From an uncultured Bacteroidota bacterium (GTDB lineage: Bacteria > Bacteroidota > Bacteroidia > NS11-12g > UBA955): a stretch of 46,232 bases of DNA. The stretch spans positions 1 through 46,232 of the forward strand of contig CALMKH010000098.1 of assembly GCA_937867025.1 (NCBI GenBank), written 5' to 3'. Below are positions 35,891-44,072 of the stretch, in pieces; the stretch's first letter is position 1; every line of letters begins with the position of its first letter. Under the pieces are notes generated by a model that saw only the letters and a list, made by a program, of their open reading frames with translations, did no database searches and was not told the DNA's origin. The position numbers were made by a program, and so were the translations under genes.

Positions 35891-38470
35891 ATGAAATTAA
35901 AACTAAAATCAAAATCTGAACGTCCACCGCGCTGGTCGGATGTACAAAGCCGGTTTATGCGTTTGTCAAAACGCTGCGGCATGTTTGTTCTTTTGTCTAT
36001 GGCTTCGGCAGCCTATGCGCAGTTTAACCCTGACCGCATGTATCCGATCTCCAATTCGGCAGGAACGCTCACGCCAAATGCTTTCCTGATGACTAACCCC
36101 AATTATCCCGGTTCGACGTCCAGCCAAACGGAGCTTGATATCGGGCTCGGTTTCAATTACAGGGATTACCGGGCCATTATATGGGGCGGTAACCTTGGGG
36201 TCAATCAGGATGTCAGCGGTTCTTTCGGGGCCTATCTGGGAAAATGGAGCACCAAGGGCGCCTGGCAAATGCCGTATAATATGGGCATTGTTCCACCTGG
36301 TGGCCAGGTATTGGTAAATCCGGGAATCAGGTACCTTGTAGACTACCACAGGTGGGGCAACTACGATGCGCTTTTTGGTCTCAGGGAGAGGGCAACGGAT
36401 GTAGGCCTGTATTATGAAGGTCAGACACCTCCTGCAAATCCGACGGGCGATATTAAGGATGCCGTCATATCATGGGCATATGAATACAATGTGCCTCAAA
36501 ATGCGGAGAGCAGACTGGTTTTCCAATCCATCAGGGGAATTGACCAAAATGCATGGGTTCCTAATACAAACGGACCATACCCTGTACAGCACGAACATGC
36601 CACCATTCTCCATACGGGAAATTTCGGGTTGGGCATCAGTGCTCCTGCAGCGCATTTTCACATGAAACCTGATGATGAAAATCCTAATGCCGACCATCTT
36701 CAAATTGATGATGCCGCGGGAAATACGCAGGTCATTATAAAAAATAATGGAAATGTCGGGATTAATGTATCTAATCCCACCGACAGGTTCGAGGTAAATG
36801 GCAATTCAGGCTTAACCGGGGACCTCGCTGTGACAGGCAATTCAACCTTAACAGGAGATATGTCCGTTACCGGGAAGAGCATACTCTCTTCTCCTGCTTC
36901 GGTTGCCGCGAATTACAGGGTGTTCAATGTGCGTGATAAGTCGGCCGCGGATATTTTAGTTGCGGAAGATAACGGAAGCATCTATCTCGATAAATTAAAA
37001 ACAGGTGTTGATCAGATGCTTTACCTGGATGGGAACGGAAAAGTGTTTGGCAATAATGTAGTGTCACCGACCAACATGAATACATATTTTATCGGTGGAA
37101 ATACCGCCGGAACATTCGGCGATCGTATTTTCGGGTTTAATGACAATGCCAATATTTCCGTAAAAACCAATGGGGCGGAAGCGTTCAGGGTTCATGGAAG
37201 GTGGGTTCAGGGTACACAAACCTGGTATAAGACAGGTTTTACGCAATTCCATCATAATGTCTGGGTTGGGGGAGCGCCATCAACCAATCAATGGTTTGCA
37301 AACAATTTATTAAGTTTGAAACCCGGATTGTTTGAAACAACCAGCGGAGGCTTTTTCCCTCAGTCTACCCTTCTGGTAGGGTATGACGTAAACGATAATG
37401 AAAGATACAGGTTAGAGCGGAACGGGGCTTTTTCATTGGGAATGGACTATTACAATGTAGGGGGGAATGACTGTTATCCGGGAATACATTTTGACCCTCA
37501 ATATGAGTTTCTGGCAGTGGATCAGAATAAGCATATGACTTTAGGGTATGAGGATGGGATCGGGTACAACAAAAGGTTTTCCATTAACAGTGTAAGTGAT
37601 TATGGTATCATTATCAATAATACACTCCCCGATGTCAAAAATCATATAACAGTCTGGGACGGTTCCAGCCAGTCAAGAATTACCGGAAACGGCTCCTTGT
37701 TAAGCGGTAAACTGGATTTGTGGGGAAATTTGGAGATTCTGGGTAATGTAGATTGCCATTTGATCCCGGCGGCCACAGCGACCTATGACTTAGGTTCATC
37801 GTCCTACAGATGGAGGACCGCCTATACAACCAATGCCTTGAATACCTCGGACAGAAGGTTAAAGGAGAATATTGAATATATCAGGGAAAATGGTCTTCAG
37901 ACGATCATGAAATTAAAGCCTGTCAACTTCACATGGAAAGACCGCCAGGTAGATGAGCTGACACATTATGGGTTCATCGCACAGGAACTCAAGGAAATAT
38001 TCCCGAATTCTATTGTCATGGGGGATGAAGATACCGGCACCCTGGGAGTCCTTTACTCTGAAATCATTCCTATCCTTACCAAAGGGATACAGGAGCAACA
38101 GGAGATGATCGATACGCTCAAGCGCCAGATAAACTTACTGGTTAGTGCCAACAAACAGAAGGAAACCATCCAGGGCAATAAACAGCATGAGGTGCTCAAC
38201 CAAAGGCCACTGCTTTTCCAGAATACCCCGAATCCTTTTTCCGGCATAACATTTATCGACTATTTCCTGCCGCCGAATGCCAGCAATGCATTCATAAGGG
38301 TGGTGGATAACAATGGTAAACTGATCAAAGCCTTCCCGCTGAATGCCATAGGATATGGCCAGGTGGAGCTCGATTGCCGGAACATCGCTGCCGGAACATA
38401 TCATTACACTCTTATGGTGAACTCGGAAACCGTTGATACCAAGACCATGATTGTTGCTGACGCCAGATAA
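35891..38470 (+). CDS. Secreted protein with S74 chaperone domain and T9SS C-terminal tail
   Basis: Protein of 859 aa. A long n-region leads into a signal segment ending AYAQ-FNPDR. The body is beta-rich with short repeats such as LTGDLAVTGNSTLTGDMSVTG near residues 310-330. An intramolecular chaperone (peptidase S74) domain starts at about Ser653 in TSDRRLKENIEYI and includes KPVNFTWKD and HYGFIAQELKEIFP. A short coiled coil (EIIPILTKGIQEQQEMIDTLKRQINLL) follows. The final 80 residues, from NTPNPFSGITFIDYFLP to GTYHYTLMVNSETVDTKTMIV, are a Por-type T9SS sorting tail. Such chaperones trimerise beta-helical fibres in phage and release themselves by self-cleavage. Likely a cell-surface fibre or adhesin; no other phage genes are nearby. 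Confidence 0.88.
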   Translation: MKLKLKSKSERPPRWSDVQSRFMRLSKRCGMFVLLSMASAAYAQFNPDRMYPISNSAGTLTPNAFLMTNPNYPGSTSSQTELDIGLGFNYRDYRAIIWGGNLGVNQDVSGSFGAYLGKWSTKGAWQMPYNMGIVPPGGQVLVNPGIRYLVDYHRWGNYDALFGLRERATDVGLYYEGQTPPANPTGDIKDAVISWAYEYNVPQNAESRLVFQSIRGIDQNAWVPNTNGPYPVQHEHATILHTGNFGLGISAPAAHFHMKPDDENPNADHLQIDDAAGNTQVIIKNNGNVGINVSNPTDRFEVNGNSGLTGDLAVTGNSTLTGDMSVTGKSILSSPASVAANYRVFNVRDKSAADILVAEDNGSIYLDKLKTGVDQMLYLDGNGKVFGNNVVSPTNMNTYFIGGNTAGTFGDRIFGFNDNANISVKTNGAEAFRVHGRWVQGTQTWYKTGFTQFHHNVWVGGAPSTNQWFANNLLSLKPGLFETTSGGFFPQSTLLVGYDVNDNERYRLERNGAFSLGMDYYNVGGNDCYPGIHFDPQYEFLAVDQNKHMTLGYEDGIGYNKRFSINSVSDYGIIINNTLPDVKNHITVWDGSSQSRITGNGSLLSGKLDLWGNLEILGNVDCHLIPAATATYDLGSSSYRWRTAYTTNALNTSDRRLKENIEYIRENGLQTIMKLKPVNFTWKDRQVDELTHYGFIAQELKEIFPNSIVMGDEDTGTLGVLYSEIIPILTKGIQEQQEMIDTLKRQINLLVSANKQKETIQGNKQHEVLNQRPLLFQNTPNPFSGITFIDYFLPPNASNAFIRVVDNNGKLIKAFPLNAIGYGQVELDCRNIAAGTYHYTLMVNSETVDTKTMIVADAR

Positions 38471-38492
38471 TCACTGAAAACACTTAAAAATG

Positions 38493-38521
38493 AAAATCCC
38501 CGCCTGAAAGCGGGGATTTTT
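38493..38521. terminator. Terminator between the S74/T9SS gene and bacilliredoxin
   Basis: AAAATCCCCGC-CTGAAA-GCGGGGATTTTT is a strong hairpin with T-run 22 nt after the S74/T9SS stop. The gene beyond is convergent, so it probably serves both. Confidence 0.9.
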
Positions 38522-38560
38522 GTGTTATAGCTATTACTGATAACTATTAACCAATAACAA

Positions 38561-38977
38561 TTAACAAAACTTATTATACGCGTCCTTCAGCTGCTCGCTT
38601 ACCTGCTCGGCTGAATGTCCCTCGATATTCATCCTTTCAAGGAAATGCACAAGCTTGCCGTCCCTGAATAGGGCGACAGATGGTGAAGACGGCGGATAGG
38701 GAAGGGTGTATTCCCTGGCTTTAGCGACTGCTTCCAAGTCCTGACCGGCAAAAACCGTGTATAAATGATCCGGTTTTTTGTCATTCGCCAGGGAACGGAT
38801 AATGCCCGGACGGGCTGATCCGGCCGCGCAACCGCAAACCGAGTTGAAAACCACCAGGCTGACACCCGATGATTTGGGCACTGTATTCTCTACTTCTTCA
38901 GGGGTTTTTAATTCTGTAAAACCGACATTCGTCAATTCGGCCCTCATGGGCGTGACCAACATTTCTGGATAAGGCAT
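38561..38977 (-). CDS. Bacilliredoxin, BrxA/BrxB (YphP/YqiW) family
   Basis: Cytoplasmic thiol-disulfide protein of thioredoxin-like fold, 138 aa. The N-terminal MPYPEMLVTPMRAELTNVGF and the active-site CGC in VFNSVCGCAAGSARPG are typical of the family that removes bacillithiol from bacillithiolated proteins. Whether this organism makes bacillithiol cannot be judged from the window. A minus-strand TAATTTTG about 23 nt upstream may be its -7 box. Confidence 0.92.
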   Translation of the reverse strand: MPYPEMLVTPMRAELTNVGFTELKTPEEVENTVPKSSGVSLVVFNSVCGCAAGSARPGIIRSLANDKKPDHLYTVFAGQDLEAVAKAREYTLPYPPSSPSVALFRDGKLVHFLERMNIEGHSAEQVSEQLKDAYNKFC

Positions 38978-38999
38978 ATTTATATTCTTGAATTTTGCG

Positions 39000-39007
39000 C
39001 AAAATTA
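39000..39007 (-). promoter_or_regulatory. Putative -7 box of the bacilliredoxin gene
   Basis: TAATTTTG on the minus strand fits TAnnTTTG, 22 nt before the ATG at 38977. A TTTG lies upstream but at a short 14-nt spacing, so the -33 part is weak. Confidence 0.4.
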
Positions 39008-39066
39008 CATCTTTCCCGCGACAAATCGTATCGGAACTTTTTATAAGGATATTAGTTGCAACCCGC

Positions 39067-39074
39067 TATCTTTG
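39067..39074 (+). promoter_or_regulatory. Putative -7 box of the dioxygenase gene
   Basis: TATCTTTG fits TAnnTTTG, 54 nt before the ATG at 39129. The -33 region has no good TTTG. Confidence 0.4.
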
Positions 39075-39128
39075 CGTAAAGCCAGTTAATCGTTTGTTGG
39101 AACGAATATTGCAGGATTTACATAACGC

Positions 39129-40076
39129 ATGCAACGCAAACAGTTTTTAAAAATATTGGCAGGAACAACAGGCATGATCACATTAGGTTCATTCAGCAAA
39201 ATAACCGGGATGATGGATGAAGAGGATGAAAAACTCCCGGTATTGTTCGTCGGGCACGGATCGCCCATGAACGGCATAGAAGACAACGATTTCAGCCGTC
39301 GCTGGGCCCAGCTGGGCAAGACTATCACCAAACCTAAGGCAGTGCTGTGCATCTCTGCGCACTGGCTGACCAGAGGTACGCATATCACGGCTATGCAGTC
39401 ACCCCGCACCATACACGATTTCGGTGGTTTCCCCAAAGAACTGTTCGCCGTGCAATATCCCGCCCCCGGAAACCCCGCCCTGGCAGCGGAAACCGCTAAA
39501 ATGATCAAAAAAACCTCTGTCGGACTTGATCATGAATGGGGACTCGATCACGGAACCTGGTCCATCGTTAAAAACATGTATCCCGATGCGGATATCCCCG
39601 TGCTGCAGTTGAGCATAGATTATGGTCAGCCTATGCAGTATCACTACGAATTGGCCAAAGAGCTTGCGAATCTGCGTAAAAAGGGCGTTCTTATCATAGG
39701 CAGCGGCAATATGGTGCATAATCTCGGCATGGTAGCCTGGGATAAGATGAATGAGCCCGGTTACGGCTTTGATTGGGCTATTGAAATGAATGCCAGCTTT
39801 AAGAAACATATCACTGACAGGAACCACCAGGCGCTGATCGATTATACAAAAATGGGCCAGGCGGCGTTGCTGGCCATTCCCACTCCGGATCATTACATCC
39901 CGCTGCTATATACCCTTGCCTTGCAGGAGGACAAGGATCATGTAAGTTTCTTCAATGATACGGCCATGGCAGGGTCCCTGACCATGACTTCGGTGCTGAT
40001 AGGGGATGCCCTTCCTCTTGTGCCTGTAGAGACCAAACCGGCCCAGGCGGATTCCACCTCCAGGGATACTGCATAA
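39129..40076 (+). CDS. DODA-type (YgiD-like) extradiol dioxygenase with N-terminal export-like segment
   Basis: Class III extradiol ring-cleaving dioxygenase of the 4,5-DOPA dioxygenase/YgiD family, 315 aa. Metal-site regions are visible: PVLFVGHGSPMN, LCISAHWLTRGT, DHGTWSIVKNMYPDADIPVLQLSID and IGSGNMVHNLG. The usual family starts close to the VGHGSP motif. Here about 35 extra residues (MQRKQFLKILAGTTGMITLGSFSKITG) resemble a lipoprotein-free signal segment, so the enzyme may be exported or membrane-tethered. The natural substrate is not evident. A TATCTTTG -7 box lies 54 nt upstream. Confidence 0.9.
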   Translation: MQRKQFLKILAGTTGMITLGSFSKITGMMDEEDEKLPVLFVGHGSPMNGIEDNDFSRRWAQLGKTITKPKAVLCISAHWLTRGTHITAMQSPRTIHDFGGFPKELFAVQYPAPGNPALAAETAKMIKKTSVGLDHEWGLDHGTWSIVKNMYPDADIPVLQLSIDYGQPMQYHYELAKELANLRKKGVLIIGSGNMVHNLGMVAWDKMNEPGYGFDWAIEMNASFKKHITDRNHQALIDYTKMGQAALLAIPTPDHYIPLLYTLALQEDKDHVSFFNDTAMAGSLTMTSVLIGDALPLVPVETKPAQADSTSRDTA

Positions 40077-40140
40077 TTTTTTATCCGGAATCATTTACCT
40101 CCCCGCGGTCAGAACGTATTAAGCGAAAACTTATACCATT

Positions 40141-41838
40141 ATGACCAGACAAATCTTATGTTTTATTTTACTGGCAAGCTTTGCTGCCGTAAATGCACAG
40201 TCCGTTAAAACTATCAAGCCCAAACCCGGAAAAGCCATCGTTTACCTGACCGGCGCTGAGTTGTCTTATTATGAAAGCCTTGCCCTGGTAAAGGGAACAA
40301 ACGAAATCATCGTGGAGGGTGTTTCACCGTATACGGACGAAACATCCATTTCCGCTTATTTCAAAGGCGGCCTGGTAATTGATACGAAAAAATCATTGCG
40401 GTATCCCGATCCGCCTAAAAATACCTCTGCCAATAAATATGCACTGCAAATAGAGCGCATATCAGATTCATTGGAAGAGCTTGATTTCCTGATAAAGGAT
40501 TGCACCAACAAACAGGATGCCCTGGAAAAGGAAAAAACCCTGCTGCTCGAAAACAGGCTTATCAGGGGTGAATACACAAAGGATTCCATCGACCTGCTGA
40601 AAGCCTCACTCGATCTGCTGCGAACCAGGCTGAACAATATTTATGAGCTGGAACTGGCATTGGAAAGAAAACTTAAGAACCTGTACAAGCTTCGGTCCAG
40701 GCTGAATGAGCGCAAAACCTACTATGTCCTGTTGCAGGAAAACGGGGCTAAGATGGTACAGCCTGAACTCTACCAGCCTGTTCACCAGATTATTGTCACC
40801 ATAGAGGCGGAACAGCCTGTAACGGGCCATCTTTCGCTTAAATATTACGTGCCCAATGCGGGATGGATGCCGGCATACGAAATACAGGCAGCGTCGGGAA
40901 AAGACAAGATACAGCTTGTGTACAGGGCACAGGTTTACCAGAACACGGGGATCGACTGGAAGGATATCGCGCTGGTGCTTTCAACCAGCAACCCGGCTGT
41001 GGGAAATACCAAGCCCACCCTGAGCCTGTGGAACCTGCAATACGGTTATCCCCAAAGCTACCTTGAGAACGCCAACCGTAAGAGGTCGGAAACGCGCAGC
41101 GGTGGAGTATTTTACAATACCCCGCAATTAAACCAGAACCAGGTTGAAGATATGCGGGCTGCAGATGGTACAAACAGCGCGGCAGGGGCGATTGAACCGC
41201 AAGCGCCGGTATTTAATGTCAACGACAACTTTTTCAGGACGGAGTATGAAATAAAGACAAAATATTCCATAGAGGCCGACAACAAAGCGCATAATGTCAT
41301 TATAAGCAACATCGAAGTGCCGGTCTATCTGGCATATTTGTCAGTGCCCAAGCTCGACCGCGATGCATTCCTGATGGCCAAGGTGGCAAACTGGGAAGAC
41401 CTGAACCTGCTTCCGGCAACAGCCAAAATATATTTCGACGAGTCGTATATAGGCATGACTGTAGTTGATCCCTCGACCACCAAAGATACCCTGTATATGA
41501 ATTTAGGCCGCGACAAGTCTATCATAGTGAAAAGGCAGGCTATTAAGGAAAAATGCAAAGAACAGGTGATAGGCGATTTCCGCGTCGTGACAAAGACTAT
41601 CGAAATCACCGTGAGAAACACCAAAGGCATACCGCTGCAGTTTGAGGTGGAAGACCAGATACCTGTCACCTCAGACAATACCATTAAAATATCGCTTGAA
41701 AAGCATAACGCCACATACTATACGGAAAATACCGGTAAATTGACCTGGAAGCTTCATATTATGCCAAAAGAAACCAGGAAGATCGTATTCACCTATGAAG
41801 TCAAATATCCCAAAGACAAAGTGATAGCAGGACTTTAG
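40141..41838 (+). CDS. MuiA-family (DUF4139/DUF4140) exported protein
   Basis: Protein of 565 aa with a signal peptide ending VNAQ. The N-terminal domain (about 25-110) is of DUF4140 type, with a helical coiled-coil region near 100-200. The DUF4139 domain fills the rest, from LSLKYYVPNAGWMPAYEIQA and YRAQVYQNTGIDWKDIALVLSTSNP to the C-terminal KLTWKLHIMPKETRKIVFTYEVKYPKDKVIAGL. These are the hallmarks of the family often named mucoidy inhibitor MuiA. Biochemical role unknown; envelope location inferred. Followed by a strong bidirectional terminator. Confidence 0.88.
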   Translation: MTRQILCFILLASFAAVNAQSVKTIKPKPGKAIVYLTGAELSYYESLALVKGTNEIIVEGVSPYTDETSISAYFKGGLVIDTKKSLRYPDPPKNTSANKYALQIERISDSLEELDFLIKDCTNKQDALEKEKTLLLENRLIRGEYTKDSIDLLKASLDLLRTRLNNIYELELALERKLKNLYKLRSRLNERKTYYVLLQENGAKMVQPELYQPVHQIIVTIEAEQPVTGHLSLKYYVPNAGWMPAYEIQAASGKDKIQLVYRAQVYQNTGIDWKDIALVLSTSNPAVGNTKPTLSLWNLQYGYPQSYLENANRKRSETRSGGVFYNTPQLNQNQVEDMRAADGTNSAAGAIEPQAPVFNVNDNFFRTEYEIKTKYSIEADNKAHNVIISNIEVPVYLAYLSVPKLDRDAFLMAKVANWEDLNLLPATAKIYFDESYIGMTVVDPSTTKDTLYMNLGRDKSIIVKRQAIKEKCKEQVIGDFRVVTKTIEITVRNTKGIPLQFEVEDQIPVTSDNTIKISLEKHNATYYTENTGKLTWKLHIMPKETRKIVFTYEVKYPKDKVIAGL

Positions 41839-41867
41839 TACCCTTCCCGGGTTTGCTTTAAAAAAGA

Positions 41868-41893
41868 AAGGCTCCGCAATTTGCGGAGCCTTT
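41868..41893. terminator. Bidirectional terminator between muiA-like and universal stress genes
   Basis: AAAGGCTCCGCAATTTGCGGAGCCTTTTC is a near-perfect long stem flanked by A and T runs in the gap between two convergent genes. Confidence 0.88.
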
Positions 41894-41911
41894 TCTGTGA
41901 AATATGTTGTA

Positions 41912-42718
41912 TTAACCCAGCCCCGTAGGCTTGGCCACCGACCTTGAATGGATGCACAACACCGGTATGGGGGATGTGCTTACGAGCTGCTGGGCATATG
42001 TGCCCATAAAGAAACTGTTGGTGTTTTCAGTCTCCGTCATAATGGTTATCAGGTCACAATGATGGATCTGGGCGAATTTTATGCAATCTTCGGCTATATT
42101 ATTACCGTAGCTTTCATCAAATGAGGTTTTGATCCCTTCTTTTGCCAGCAGGTTCTCTACCTGGTTCGCATAATGGGCCAATTTTTTCCTTGAATCGTCC
42201 CCTCTCACTTTCGACGTATTGAAAATCAAGACTTCAGCATCAAAACCTTTGGCAAGACTGATTACCCAGTTCACTTTCTGGCGTGTCTCTTCGCTGTCGT
42301 CAAGGGGGGCCATAATCTTGTGAAAGCCTCTGAATGTGGGGACATCTCCCTGCAGGGTAAGCACGGGGCAATGGGAGGTGCTTACTACTTTGAAAGCGTT
42401 GCTGCCGACCCAAAGCTGCTGCCAGCCGGTTATGCCGTAAGCGCCCATGACTATAAGGTCTACGCCGATTTCACGTTCGGCCTTGACGATTTCTTTGTGG
42501 ATACTTCCGCTCCTTTCAATGAAGGTAAAAACCGCATTTTCTTTGGTGCAGATTTCTTTGATTTTATCAAGCACATTTTCGTTGGATTTGTCAGTCGTTA
42601 CATGGATGACATGAAGTTTTGCCTTGTAAATGTTAGATATGGCGATAGCTGTTTTCAAAGCTCCGATTGCAGATGGAGAATCCACAAAGGGAACAAGGAT
42701 GTTGTCAATAGTCGTCAT
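41912..42718 (-). CDS. Universal stress protein with two UspA domains
   Basis: Cytoplasmic tandem UspA protein, 268 aa. The first domain starts MTTIDNILVPFVDSP and carries an ATP-binding loop that fits G-2x-G-9x-G-S in GAYGITGWQQLWVGSN. The second domain begins HKIMAPLDDSEETR but its loop reads MTETENTNSFFMGTYAQQL, without the first two glycines, so only one nucleotide site is likely. Single gene with its own promoter and a shared terminator. Confidence 0.92.
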   Translation of the reverse strand: MTTIDNILVPFVDSPSAIGALKTAIAISNIYKAKLHVIHVTTDKSNENVLDKIKEICTKENAVFTFIERSGSIHKEIVKAEREIGVDLIVMGAYGITGWQQLWVGSNAFKVVSTSHCPVLTLQGDVPTFRGFHKIMAPLDDSEETRQKVNWVISLAKGFDAEVLIFNTSKVRGDDSRKKLAHYANQVENLLAKEGIKTSFDESYGNNIAEDCIKFAQIHHCDLITIMTETENTNSFFMGTYAQQLVSTSPIPVLCIHSRSVAKPTGLG

Positions 42719-42745
42719 AAGTTTGTTTGTGATTTAGGGTTAGAA

Positions 42746-42776
42746 CAAAATAAAAGTAATTTTTTCTAATAACAAA
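42746..42776 (-). promoter_or_regulatory. Promoter of the universal stress protein gene
   Basis: On the minus strand TTTG (42773-42776), a 19-nt spacer and TTATTTTG (42746-42753, one mismatch to TAnnTTTG) lie upstream of the ATG at 42718. Confidence 0.55.
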
Positions 42777-42862
42777 ATCCTTTTTGAATTTGAGGATTAA
42801 AAGTAAAATATAAAGCCGGGAGGATGCATGCTGTTTTCGATGGATAAATGGATTAATTCCTG

Positions 42863-42870
42863 TTATTTTG
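42863..42870 (+). promoter_or_regulatory. Putative -7 box immediately before hemW
   Basis: TTATTTTG (one mismatch to TAnnTTTG) ends 4 nt before the GTG start of hemW, implying a leaderless mRNA. No strong -33 element is seen. Confidence 0.4.
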
Positions 42871-42874
42871 CACA

Positions 42875-43990
42875 GTGTCCGGCGTCTATATCCATATTCC
42901 TTTTTGCAGGCAGGCCTGCATATATTGCAATTTTTATTTTCTCAAGGGGGATGCGCGGTCAGCGATATTGACCGATGCTTTGCTCCGGGAAATCGATCTG
43001 AGGATACATACCCCGCCCCCTTTTGACCTGGAAACCGTGTATTTCGGAGGAGGCACACCGTCTTTTATAAACCCTGGCCTGGTTGCCTCCCTCATCAAAA
43101 AGATCAAGTCGGTTTTTCCCGGATCGACTCCCCTGGAAATTACGCTTGAGGCTAATCCTGACGACATGACCCGGGAGAAGCTGGAACAATGGAAAGACAT
43201 GGGGATCACACGTTTTAGTGTTGGCGTTCAAAGTTTTTTCGATCATCACCTGAAATGGATGAACAGGGCACACAACGCCGCTGAAGCTGAACATGCGCTG
43301 AAAATGGCCGGTGAAATGGGCTTTGAACTCAGCGCAGACCTGATTTTCGGCATACCGGGGAGCACTATGGGTGAATGGTCTCAGAACCTGGAAAAAATGC
43401 TTGACTATAACATCAGCCACCTTTCGTGCTATGGTCTTACCCTTGAGGATAACACTCCATGGAAAAAGCTTATAACCACCGGCAAATATGCGGGTCCGGA
43501 AGATGCGGGTGCTGCGGAACAGTTTATGTACACCATGGACTTTATGGGCAGGCAGGGTTGGGAACATTACGAAATCAGCAATTACTGCAAGCCCGGATTC
43601 AGGGCCAGGCACAATACTTCTTACTGGCAGGACAAACCTTACATTGGCATCGGCCCTTCGGCTCACTCATACGACGGCCTTGTCAGGTCATGGAACGTAT
43701 CCGATATGCAGGCGTATACAGAGGCCATACTGTCTGGCAATGTGCCTTCTGAAAGCGAACTGCTGGGGCCGGATGAAAAGATCAATGAATACCTGATGAC
43801 CGGTTTAAGGGTTATCTGGGGAGTGAATGAAGACAGGATCAGGGAACTTTCAGGAAAAGCGGGGGAGATTATTGCACAGCTCCAGGCATATGTTAGGGAG
43901 GACAAGGTCATACAGGAAGGCCGCACTTACAGGCTGAGTCCTGCCGGAAAACTGTATGCCGATGCCATTGCAGCATCCCTGTTTGTTTAA
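42875..43990 (+). CDS. hemW: Radical SAM heme chaperone HemW
   Basis: Radical SAM protein of the HemN-like HemW type, 371 aa. The 4Fe-4S motif CRQACIYCNF has the C-x3-C-x2-C spacing at residues 11-18. GGGTPSF, the C-terminal ARHNTSYWQDKPYIGIGPSAHSYDG, and a HemN_C domain near 290-370 follow. HemW is a heme chaperone and generally lacks coproporphyrinogen oxidase activity. The GTG at 42875 is the only sensible start: MSGVYIHIPFC fits the family and an in-frame stop lies seven codons upstream. Confidence 0.93.
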   Translation: MSGVYIHIPFCRQACIYCNFYFLKGDARSAILTDALLREIDLRIHTPPPFDLETVYFGGGTPSFINPGLVASLIKKIKSVFPGSTPLEITLEANPDDMTREKLEQWKDMGITRFSVGVQSFFDHHLKWMNRAHNAAEAEHALKMAGEMGFELSADLIFGIPGSTMGEWSQNLEKMLDYNISHLSCYGLTLEDNTPWKKLITTGKYAGPEDAGAAEQFMYTMDFMGRQGWEHYEISNYCKPGFRARHNTSYWQDKPYIGIGPSAHSYDGLVRSWNVSDMQAYTEAILSGNVPSESELLGPDEKINEYLMTGLRVIWGVNEDRIRELSGKAGEIIAQLQAYVREDKVIQEGRTYRLSPAGKLYADAIAASLFV

Positions 43991-44000
43991 ACATGCCATA

Positions 44001-44034
44001 AAAAAATCCCGCCCGGTTAACAGGCAGGATTTTT
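44001..44034. terminator. Terminator between hemW and a convergent lipoprotein gene
   Basis: AAAAAATCC-C-GCC-CGGTTAACA-GGC-A-GGATTTTT is an A/T-flanked hairpin with one internal mismatch, usable from both directions. Confidence 0.8.
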
Positions 44035-44072
44035 CCAGTATAATTCCATCCGCAACAGATTTTTTTGTATAG

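Noticed and set aside
35891-38470. Prophage tail-fibre region
   Set aside because: The S74 domain is phage-like, but there are no capsid, terminase, portal or integrase genes nearby, and the protein ends in a T9SS tail.
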